Assembly (NCBI GenBank): GCA_025459035.1
Contig: JALORJ010000093.1
Span: 1 to 10,814 of the forward strand
Length of the DNA: 10,814 nt
Direction of reading: 5' to 3'
Source: Burkholderiales bacterium
GTDB taxonomy: Bacteria > Pseudomonadota > Gammaproteobacteria > Burkholderiales > Ga0077523
Under the pieces are notes generated by a model. The model was not told the origin of the DNA, did not search any database, and was given only the letters and a program-made list of their open reading frames with translations. How positions within the stretch are numbered: the first letter of the stretch is position 1; the number at the start of each line of letters is the position of its first letter. The position numbers and the translations under genes were made by a program. Shown here piece by piece: positions 1-7,190 of this stretch.

Positions 1-1
1 C

Positions 2-724
2 TCAGGACAGGCACAGCTCCGCGATGCGCTGCCACACGCCGTGCGTCAGCGCCCAGCCGGCGGCGACGGCGACCACCGCCCCGGACAGCCGCGTCGCGCG
101 CACCCGCCACACGCCCGGCAAGCCGTCCGGCCCCAGGCGACGCGCGAGCCACGGCCCGACCGCGAGCCCCGGAGCGCTTGCCAGCGCGAAGACAGCCATC
201 GCGGCCGCACCCGACCACGGCGTCGATGTCAGCGCCGCCATCGCGATCGCCGACTGCAGCAGCCCGCACGGCCACGCGACCCACGCCAGCCCGGCGAGCG
301 TGGCGCGGGTCAGGGGCCGCGACGCGGTCGCACCGCGACCGCCGCCGCCACCGGCCACCGCGAGTCCGCCGCTCGCGGTGACCCACCGGGCGCCGGTCCA
401 CCACTGCGGCAGGCGCCCGGTCGCCAGCATCACGACCCCGACGCACAGCATCACCGCCTGCAGCGCGACCCACACCGGGCGCAGCCACGGCGCCACGGCC
501 ACGGTGGCCGCGAGCGCACCGACGCCACCGGCCGCGACCGCCCCGGCCGTCGTATAGCTGGCAAGCCGCGCGCCGTGCCACACGAGCGTCGGGCGAGACG
601 CCCGGCCGGCACGCGACCCGCACGACCCGATCACCGCGGCGCATGCCGGGCCGCACATCGCCGCGCAGTGCGGCAGTCCGGCGGCGCCCGCGAGCCCGGC
701 CGCCGCGATCAGCGCGAGGTCCAC
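2..724 (-). CDS. TauE/SafE-like (DsbD_2 type) membrane protein of the cbb3 locus
   Basis: A 240-residue, very hydrophobic protein with about six predicted membrane segments. The N-terminus has the family signature GLPHCAAMCGP (Cys20, Cys24, plus Cys28), and the second repeat has a WPCGLL motif (Cys153). This pattern is typical of 'sulfite exporter TauE/SafE' or UreH-like proteins with a DsbD_2 domain, which are common beside ccoI/ccoS and fnr genes in Proteobacteria. Sulfite export is only a family label; a role in copper or thiol handling for oxidase assembly is inferred from context. The start is a GTG at 722-724, preceded by GAAGG about 8 nt upstream; no better start lies upstream. It is divergent from fnr. 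A glycine-rich cytoplasmic or loop stretch occurs near residues 119-131. The frame is complete, with TGA at 2-4. The family call is firm; the function is open. Confidence 0.85.
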   Translation of the reverse strand: MDLALIAAAGLAGAAGLPHCAAMCGPACAAVIGSCGSRAGRASRPTLVWHGARLASYTTAGAVAAGGVGALAATVAVAPWLRPVWVALQAVMLCVGVVMLATGRLPQWWTGARWVTASGGLAVAGGGGGRGATASRPLTRATLAGLAWVAWPCGLLQSAIAMAALTSTPWSGAAAMAVFALASAPGLAVGPWLARRLGPDGLPGVWRVRATRLSGAVVAVAAGWALTHGVWQRIAELCLS

Positions 725-752
725 CGCAGCGGCCTTCGCGGACGCCCGCGAA

Positions 753-770
753 TGTCAGATACCCATGACA
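753..770. promoter_or_regulatory. Perfect TGTCA-N8-TGACA palindrome between divergent genes
   Basis: TGTCA (753-757) and TGACA (766-770) are exact inverted repeats separated by 8 nt, centred about 55 bp before the fnr start and about 37 bp before the start of the TauE/SafE-like gene. A weak minus-strand -10 candidate, TATCTG (756-761), lies inside it, so a protein bound here could act on both genes. It is not an FNR box, which would be TTGAT-N4-ATCAA. No regulator can be named from the sequence, and a short palindrome can arise by chance. Confidence 0.35.
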
Positions 771-816
771 GGCCTCGGGTGTTCCATGCGCGCGAAACCC
801 GACACACTTCTGTCCC

Positions 817-1566
817 ATGCAGACATGGACCCGCTCTCCGCTGCCGATCCTGCCGCGCGACGCCATCAAGGTCGCGTGCAGTCAGTGCAACCTCCACGAG
901 ATCTGCCTGCCGCTGGGCCTGACCGAGCGCGAGCTCGACCAGGTCGACACGCTGGTCATGGCGCGCCGCACCATCGCGCGCGGTGACGCGGTGTTCCGGG
1001 CAGGCACCCGCTTCTCCGGGCTGTACGCGGTGCGCAGCGGCTTCTTCAAGACCCGGTCGATCAGCGACGACGGTCGCGACCACGTCACCGGCTTCCAGAT
1101 GGCCGGAGAACTCCTGGGGCTGGACGGCATCGCGACGGGCGAGCACGGCTGCGACGCCATCGCGCTCGAGGACTCCACGGTCTGCCCGATCCCCTACGAC
1201 CGGCTCGACTCGATCGCCCGCGAGGTCCCGGGACTGCACCTTGGACTGCACAAGATCATGAGCCGCGAGATCGTTCGCGACCATGCCGTCATGCAACTGC
1301 TGGCCGGCAAGCGGGCCGAAGAACGCGTCGCCGCGTTCCTGCTGAGCCTGTCGCAGCGGCTGCGACAGCGCGGCTGGTCGCCGTCGTCCTTCCTGCTGCG
1401 CATGACGCGCGAGGAGATCGGCAGCTACCTCGGGCTGACGCTCGAGACGGTGAGCCGCACGTTCTCGAAGCTGCACGAGGACGGCATCCTCGAGGTCAAG
1501 CAGCGCCAGGTCGACATCCTCGACGAGGAACGCCTCCGCCACGTCGCGCGCCCTGGCGCCGACTAG
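817..1566 (+). CDS. fnr: FNR/Anr-type oxygen-sensing transcription regulator
   Basis: A 249-residue CRP/FNR-family regulator, the usual length. Cys21, Cys24, Cys30 and Cys123 match the four [4Fe-4S] ligands of E. coli FNR (Cys20, 23, 29, 122). A cyclic-nucleotide-like beta-roll fills about residues 45-135, followed by the dimer helix with Asp155 (E. coli Asp154). The C-terminal winged helix-turn-helix has TREEIGSYLGLTLETVSRTF, with Glu210, Ser213 and Arg214 in the positions that read TTGAT-N4-ATCAA. By family, it dimerises and binds DNA when oxygen is low and activates the cbb3 oxidase genes; matching boxes lie upstream of ccoI and ccoN here. ATG 817 is the first possible start, because an in-frame TGA lies at 766-768 with no start codon between. 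No clear Shine-Dalgarno is seen. hemN, a frequent neighbour, is absent. The gene could equally be called anr. Confidence 0.96.
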   Translation: MQTWTRSPLPILPRDAIKVACSQCNLHEICLPLGLTERELDQVDTLVMARRTIARGDAVFRAGTRFSGLYAVRSGFFKTRSISDDGRDHVTGFQMAGELLGLDGIATGEHGCDAIALEDSTVCPIPYDRLDSIAREVPGLHLGLHKIMSREIVRDHAVMQLLAGKRAEERVAAFLLSLSQRLRQRGWSPSSFLLRMTREEIGSYLGLTLETVSRTFSKLHEDGILEVKQRQVDILDEERLRHVARPGAD

Positions 1567-1736
1567 GAACCTGCGAAGCCGTCCCCCACACCCGCTCGAA
1601 CGCACCTGACGACGCCGCTCGGCGTCGCGAATGCTCGCCGTGGAGCCTGCCACGGCTGCGCTTCGCGCCTTGATCGACACCGCCCGTCGCGCTCGCGAGG
1701 GCGCGGCGAATGGCTTCACAGGTTCCCACGCGCTCT
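1567..1736. terminator. Convergent spacer with two GC hairpins, possible bidirectional terminator
   Basis: This 170-bp spacer lies between the ends of fnr and the small membrane-protein gene, which converge. Two perfect stems are visible. At 1610-1627 CGACGCCG and CGGCGTCG flank 2 nt; at 1637-1656 GCCGTGG and CCACGGC flank 6 nt. Neither is followed by a T run in either direction, so intrinsic termination is uncertain; they may stabilise 3' ends or work with Rho. No credible gene is seen in this stretch. Confidence 0.4.
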
Positions 1737-2006
1737 TCACGCGCGCGCCTCGCGGGCATCGGCCGCCGCATCGGCGTCGAGCCCCTGGTGGAGCCAGACG
1801 GCCAGGGCCGCCGCGCAGGTCACCACCGCCCAGAACGCGAGGAATGCCGCCGAGTACACGGCGATCGGGCTGCCGCTCGACGGCGCGCCGTGCACCCCGT
1901 GCAGTTCGCCCGGATCGACCATCGCGAACACGAGGATCTCCAGCACGCCCGCCATCAGGAACGCCGGCCAGACGATGCACATCACGCGCACCGTGCGCGG
2001 GGCCAT
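1737..2006 (-). CDS. Small two-helix membrane protein at end of cbb3 operon
   Basis: An 89-residue protein with two predicted membrane helices, about residues 7-29 and 48-72, and an Ala/Asp/Arg-rich tail. The loop contains DPGELHGVHG. It is real by context. It starts 3 nt after the ccoH stop, and a perfect GGAGG (2016-2020) stands 9 nt before the ATG at 2004-2006. It is the last gene of the oxidase operon. I do not recognise a named family. It resembles small hypothetical membrane proteins that I recall near betaproteobacterial cbb3 clusters, but I cannot confirm that here. A part in cbb3 assembly or stability is inferred only from position. It is not a CcoQ, since ccoQ is present elsewhere and this protein has two helices, not one. 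Confidence 0.75.
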   Translation of the reverse strand: MAPRTVRVMCIVWPAFLMAGVLEILVFAMVDPGELHGVHGAPSSGSPIAVYSAAFLAFWAVVTCAAALAVWLHQGLDADAAADAREARA

Positions 2007-2009
2007 CGG

Positions 2010-2248
2010 TCAGGGCCTCCGCGAACCCGGTGGCGTGGCGGCGTGATTGCGTCCCGCCAGCGCCGGCGCGTCGGCCGAGGTCGGGTCGGAGACACGCTCG
2101 ACCACGACCCGGTCGGCGCCGTTCCATGCGATCGCCGCGGTCACGACGCTCGCCACGACCACGGCGGCGGGTCCGCCGACGACGATCCACATCATCTTCT
2201 CGCGCCACCACGGCGCCGGGGTGGGGACAGGAGCAGGCGCGGAACGCT

Positions 2249-2252
<4 letters not shown>
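2010..2252 (-). CDS. ccoH: Short FixH/CcoH-like cbb3 assembly membrane protein
   Basis: An 80-residue protein. A proline-rich start (residues 6-14) is followed by PWWREKMMWIVVGGPAAVVVAS and one membrane helix at about 21-43, then a short tail ending near GRNHAATPPG. The aromatic-basic lead into a single helix, with its 'GGPA' turn, matches the N-terminal part of FixH/CcoH, which contacts the oxidase through its helix during assembly. The family usually has about 150-170 residues with a periplasmic domain; most of that domain is absent. The ATG at 2250-2252 overlaps the ccoG stop by 4 nt (ATGA), so translation is probably coupled; no Shine-Dalgarno is visible. Position after ccoG supports the call. 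It could instead be a separate small family that only shares the helix. Confidence 0.65.
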
Positions 2253-3736
<1,484 letters not shown>

Positions 3737-3745
3737 CGTCGGTCC

Positions 3746-4651
3746 CTATCGCGCCGGGGTCTTCGACAGGCTGCCGACGTAGGCGGCCAGCAGGTCGATC
3801 TGGGTCGGCGTGAGGCGGCCGGCCTGCGCCGGCATCACGTTGGTCTTGCCGTTGCGGATCATCGCGGTGATCGCGGCCTCGCCGGCGCCGTGCAGCCAGA
3901 TGTCGTCGGTGAGGTTCGGCGCACCCACGGCCGGATTGCCCTTGCCGTCGGCGCCGTGGCAGGCGCCGCAGACGACGAACTTCTCCTTGCCGGCGGTCGC
4001 GCGCGCCGCGTCGTGCGGCGTGTTCGACAGGCTCATCACGTAGTGCGCGACGTTGCGGATGTCCTCGTCGGTACCGACGGCCGCACCCATCGGCGGCATC
4101 ACCCCCTGGCGCCCCTGCGTGATGGTCTCGACGATCTTCTCGTGCGAGCCGCCGTGCAGCCAGTCGCCGTCCGAGAGGTTCGGGAAGCCCTTGCTGCCGC
4201 GCGCGTCCGAGCCGTGGCACATCGCGCACTGGTTGACGTACAGCCGCTCGGAGATCGCGCGTGCCTCGGGGTCGGCCGCGAGCGCGTCCGGCGCCATGCC
4301 GGCGAAGCGCGCGTACACCGGCTGCATCGACTCGAGCGCACGCGCCTGGTCGCGCTCCAGCGCCGCCTGGCTGCTCCAGCCGAGCACCCCGGGCATGTTC
4401 CCGAACGTCGGGAACAGCACGCCGTAGACGACCGCGAAGATCACGGTCAGCACGAACAGCACCATCCACCAGCGCGGCAGCGGGTTGTTCATCTCGACGA
4501 GGTCACCGTCGAAGACGTGGCCGGTCGTGTTGTCCGCGGCCATCTGGGTCGTGCGGCTGGCGACGACCAGCAGGAACAGACAGCCGGCAAGGCCCAGGAC
4601 GGTGGCCACCGCGATGTAGACGGACCAGCCGCCGTGGAGGAAGTCGCTCAT
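3746..4651 (-). CDS. ccoP: cbb3 cytochrome c oxidase subunit III (dihaem)
   Basis: A 301-residue dihaem cytochrome c of the cbb3 oxidase, passing electrons from soluble cytochromes to CcoO/CcoN. The N-terminus carries two membrane helices (about 10-33 and 62-82), as in CcoP types with two helices. Haem sites are CAMCH (Cys142, Cys145, His146) and CGACH (Cys228, Cys231, His232); MPPM near 185-188 and a later VMPAQAG supply methionine candidates for axial ligation. A longer open frame extends upstream of 4651, but the ATG at 4649-4651 is chosen. It begins MSDFLHGGWS as CcoP proteins do, has GGAG 8-9 nt ahead, and overlaps the ccoQ stop by 4 nt. TAG at 3746-3748 ends the gene. Confidence 0.97.
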   Translation of the reverse strand: MSDFLHGGWSVYIAVATVLGLAGCLFLLVVASRTTQMAADNTTGHVFDGDLVEMNNPLPRWWMVLFVLTVIFAVVYGVLFPTFGNMPGVLGWSSQAALERDQARALESMQPVYARFAGMAPDALAADPEARAISERLYVNQCAMCHGSDARGSKGFPNLSDGDWLHGGSHEKIVETITQGRQGVMPPMGAAVGTDEDIRNVAHYVMSLSNTPHDAARATAGKEKFVVCGACHGADGKGNPAVGAPNLTDDIWLHGAGEAAITAMIRNGKTNVMPAQAGRLTPTQIDLLAAYVGSLSKTPAR

Positions 4652-4803
4652 GTGCGTGTCTCCGGTTCTTCGATCTCGAACGGCAGGCGGGCGGCTTCGT
4701 CGAAGCGCGCACGGTTGCGCGCCGACCAGGCCCACGCGGCGATCCCGCCGAACAGTGCAAGCGACACCAGCATCACCAGGATGCGTGCGGTCTCGAGGCT
4801 CAT
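4648..4803 (-). CDS. ccoQ: cbb3 oxidase small subunit CcoQ
   Basis: A 51-residue protein translated directly from the minus strand, too short to be listed by a usual ORF cut-off. It has one membrane helix (about residues 6-26), a basic stretch WSARNRARFDEAA, and the family-like tail AARLPFEIEE. CcoQ stabilises the core CcoNOP complex. The ATG (4801-4803) has a good AGGAG site 8 nt upstream in the 19-nt spacer after ccoO. The stop overlaps the ccoP start as ATGA. Position between ccoO and ccoP is the standard one for ccoQ. Confidence 0.92.
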   Translation of the reverse strand: MSLETARILVMLVSLALFGGIAAWAWSARNRARFDEAARLPFEIEEPETRT

Positions 4804-4822
4804 GGGGGCGTCTCCTGAAGGC

Positions 4823-5455
4823 TCAGTGCACGGCGGTGCCGAGGACCTGCAGGTACGCGACCAGCGCGTCGAGCTCGGTGTGGTCCTTCAGCGCTTCGGC
4901 GGCACCGGCGATGTCGGCGTCGGTGTACGGCACGCCCAGCGTGCGCATCGCGGACAGCTTGGCGGCACCGCCCGACGCATCCAGCGTCGCCTTCGCGAGC
5001 CACGGATACGCCGGCATGTTCGACTCGGGCACCAGATCGCGCGGGTTCACCAGATGCACCCGGTGCCATTCGTCGCTGTAGCGCCCGCCGACGCGCTGCA
5101 GGTCCGGCCCGGTGCGCTTGCTGCCCCACTGGAACGGATGGTCGTAGACGAACTCGCCGGCCCGCGAGAACGTGCCGTAGCGCAGCGTCTCGGCCTGCAG
5201 CGGCCGCACCATCTGCGAGTGGCAGCCGTAGCAGCCCTCGCGCAGGTAGATGTCGCGGCCCTCGAGCTGCAGCGCGGTGTAGGGCTTGAGGCCCTCGACC
5301 GGCTGCGTCGTCGAGCGCTGGAAGTACAGCGGGACGATCTCGACCAGGCCGCCGATGGCGACTACCAGGACGATCAGCACGATCATCAGGAAGGAACGGG
5401 TCTCGATCAGCTCGTGCGAGAAGCCGGGCGAGGCGTTTGGGGCATGCGTGCTCAT
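4823..5455 (-). CDS. ccoO: cbb3 cytochrome c oxidase subunit II (monohaem)
   Basis: A 210-residue monohaem cytochrome c subunit, a usual length. One membrane anchor (about residues 20-44) precedes the periplasmic domain. The haem is bound at CYGCH (Cys75, Cys78, His79), with SQMVRPL immediately after as in other CcoO proteins. Met147 in ESNMPAYPWL is the likely axial ligand. It relays electrons from CcoP to the low-spin haem of CcoN. The start ATG (5453-5455) lies 31 nt after the ccoN stop, with CGGAG about 10 nt upstream. Confidence 0.97.
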   Translation of the reverse strand: MSTHAPNASPGFSHELIETRSFLMIVLIVLVVAIGGLVEIVPLYFQRSTTQPVEGLKPYTALQLEGRDIYLREGCYGCHSQMVRPLQAETLRYGTFSRAGEFVYDHPFQWGSKRTGPDLQRVGGRYSDEWHRVHLVNPRDLVPESNMPAYPWLAKATLDASGGAAKLSAMRTLGVPYTDADIAGAAEALKDHTELDALVAYLQVLGTAVH

Positions 5456-5486
5456 GACGGTTGCGCTCCGGGAATCGTGACGGGGA

Positions 5487-6923
5487 TCAGGCGGTGGCGG
5501 TCTGCGGCAGCGGCACCCGCACGACCTCGGGGCGGCCCGACATGGCCGTCTTCCAGACGTTCCACGCCATCACCAGCATCCCGGTCAGGTACAGCGCGCC
5601 GCCGACGAAGCGCGTCACGTAGAAGGGCCAGGTCGCCTTGACGCTCTCGACGAAGCTGAAGACCAGCGTGCCGTCGGGGTTCACCGCGCGCCACATCAGG
5701 CCCTGCATGACCCCGGCGATCCACATCGCGGCGATGTAGAGCACGATGCCGATGGTCGCGATCCAGAAGTGCAGCGAGATCGCCGGGATGCTGTACATCG
5801 TCGTGCGGCCGAACATGCGCGGCACCAGCCAGTACAGCGTGCCCATCGAGATCAGTCCGACCCAGCCCAGCGCGCCGCTGTGCACGTGGCCGACCGTCCA
5901 GTCGGTGTAGTGCGACAGCGCGTTGACGGTCTTGATCGACATCATCGGACCCTCGAAGGTCGACATGCCGTAGAACGACAGCGAGACGATCAGGAAGCGC
6001 AGGATCGGGTCGTCGCGCAGCTTGTGCCAGGCGCCCGACAGCGTCATCACGCCGTTGATCATGCCGCCCCAGCTGGGCGCGAGCAGGACCAGCGAGAACA
6101 CCATGCCGACGCTCTGCGCCCAGTCGGGCAGCGCCGTGTAGTGCAGGTGGTGCGGGCCCGCCCACATGTACGTGAAGATGAGGGCCCAGAAGTGCACGAT
6201 CGACAGCCGGTACGAGTACACCGGCCGGCCGGCCTGCTTCGGGATGAAGTAGTACATCATCCCCAGGAAGCCCGCGGTCAGGAAGAAGCCGACCGCGTTG
6301 TGGCCGTACCACCACTGCACCATCGCGTCCTGCACCCCGGCGTAGACCGAGTAGCTCTTCATCGCGCCCACGGGCAGCGCGGCGCTGTTGACGATGTGCA
6401 GCAGCGCGACGGTCAGGATGAACGCGCCGAAGAACCAGTTGGCCACGTAGATGTGGCGCACGCGTCGCGTCGCGATGGTCCCGAAGAACACGATCGCGTA
6501 CGACACCCACACCACCGCGATCAGCAGGTCGATCGGCCATTCGAGCTCGGCGTACTCCTTGCCCTGGGTGAAGCCCAGCGGCAGCGACACCGCGGCGGCG
6601 ACGATCACCGCCTGCCAGCCCCAGAACGTGAACTTCGCGAGCCACGGGGCGAACAGGGTGACCTGCGAGGTGCGCTGCACGACGTAGTAGCTCGACGCGA
6701 ACAGCGTGCAGCCGCCGAACGCGAAGATCACCGCGTTGGTGTGCAGCGGCCGCAGGCGCCCGTAGGACAGCCACGGAATGCCGCCGAGCAGTTCCGGCCA
6801 GGCGAGCTGCGCGGCGATGATCACGCCGACCAGCATGCCGACCACCCCCCACACGACGGCGGCGATCGTGAAGCCCCGCACCGCCCCGTCGTCGAAGACC
6901 TCCACTGCTGCCGAACCGCTCAT
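5487..6923 (-). CDS. ccoN: cbb3 cytochrome c oxidase catalytic subunit I
   Basis: A 478-residue haem-copper oxidase subunit, full length, with about twelve membrane helices. It reduces oxygen to water at a haem b3-CuB centre and pumps protons. Visible ligands are His61 (low-spin haem), His208 in WWYGHNAVGFF (CuB), His258-His259 in GPHHLHYT (CuB), and the pair His346/His348 in GHVHSG (haems b3 and b). Tyr252 in FTYMWAGPHH is the cross-linked tyrosine typical of the C-type oxidases, and Glu324 follows in STFEGPMMS. The ATG (6921-6923) overlaps the ccoS stop by 4 nt and is preceded by GGGGA and AGGA. Its own FNR-type promoter lies inside ccoS. No missing catalytic residue seen. Confidence 0.98.
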   Translation of the reverse strand: MSGSAAVEVFDDGAVRGFTIAAVVWGVVGMLVGVIIAAQLAWPELLGGIPWLSYGRLRPLHTNAVIFAFGGCTLFASSYYVVQRTSQVTLFAPWLAKFTFWGWQAVIVAAAVSLPLGFTQGKEYAELEWPIDLLIAVVWVSYAIVFFGTIATRRVRHIYVANWFFGAFILTVALLHIVNSAALPVGAMKSYSVYAGVQDAMVQWWYGHNAVGFFLTAGFLGMMYYFIPKQAGRPVYSYRLSIVHFWALIFTYMWAGPHHLHYTALPDWAQSVGMVFSLVLLAPSWGGMINGVMTLSGAWHKLRDDPILRFLIVSLSFYGMSTFEGPMMSIKTVNALSHYTDWTVGHVHSGALGWVGLISMGTLYWLVPRMFGRTTMYSIPAISLHFWIATIGIVLYIAAMWIAGVMQGLMWRAVNPDGTLVFSFVESVKATWPFYVTRFVGGALYLTGMLVMAWNVWKTAMSGRPEVVRVPLPQTATA

Positions 6924-7132
6924 CGTCCTGTCCCCGCTGGTGTGTCCATGCGGGAGGATTGTTCCGGGGGGCTCCCCGGCGCAGGTTGATCCGCGTCAAC
7001 CGGATCGAGAATCCGCGTGCCTTCCGCGTCGAGTTCGTCGAACTGCCCGCCGAACAGCGCCCACGCGAAGACCCCGACGATCGCGAGGGCAACGCCGACC
7101 GACAGCGGGATCAGCAACCACAGGCTTTCCAT
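6920..7132 (-). CDS. ccoS: cbb3 oxidase maturation protein CcoS, extended C-terminus
   Basis: A 70-residue protein. An N-terminal helix (about residues 4-28) is followed by the signature WALFGGQFDELDAEGTRIL, diagnostic of CcoS. This small factor is needed for haem and copper cofactor insertion into CcoN. Family members are usually about 45-60 residues; here a Pro/Ser-rich tail from about residue 46 is added. The DNA coding for that tail also holds the ccoN FNR box and -10 element, and the gene runs on to overlap ccoN by 4 nt. The ATG is at 7130-7132; no Shine-Dalgarno is seen upstream. A 58-nt spacer separates it from ccoI. Confidence 0.93.
   Translation of the reverse strand: MESLWLLIPLSVGVALAIVGVFAWALFGGQFDELDAEGTRILDPVDADQPAPGSPPEQSSRMDTPAGTGR
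6951..6999 (-). promoter_or_regulatory. FNR-box promoter of ccoN, inside ccoS
   Basis: The plus strand reads GGTTGATCCGCGTCAACC around 6984-7001, a perfect GGTTGA-N6-TCAACC palindrome containing the FNR box TTGAT-N4-GTCAA (6986-6999), one mismatch from consensus. On the minus strand, 22 nt after the box, is AACAAT (6958-6963), a 4/6 match to TATAAT. The box centre is then at about -41.5 relative to a start near 6951, the class II activation geometry of FNR, leaving a 5' leader of about 28 nt before ccoN. The elements are seen directly; activation by the local FNR protein is inferred. Confidence 0.85.
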
Positions 7133-7190
7133 CGTGCGGAGGCGACGCGGTCAGCGCGCCGCGATGCGCAGCGCGCCGCGCAGCGTCGGG
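7133..7190. repeat. ccoI-ccoS spacer with 12-bp direct repeat
   Basis: CAGCGCGCCGCG occurs at 7152-7163 and again at 7169-7180, a 12-bp direct repeat with a 17-bp period. It fills most of the only sizeable gap between ccoI and the rest of the operon. The spacer has no gene and no clear terminator. It may be a slippage product in GC-rich DNA, or may shape the mRNA between the two genes. Confidence 0.4.

Noticed and set aside
1610..1656. The two hairpins as classical intrinsic terminators
   Set aside because: No T run follows either stem on either strand, so they are listed only as possible 3'-end structures.
4652..4735. Upstream in-frame extension of ccoP
   Set aside because: It overlaps ccoQ throughout, and the internal ATG at 4649-4651 has a ribosome binding site and the normal CcoP N-terminus.
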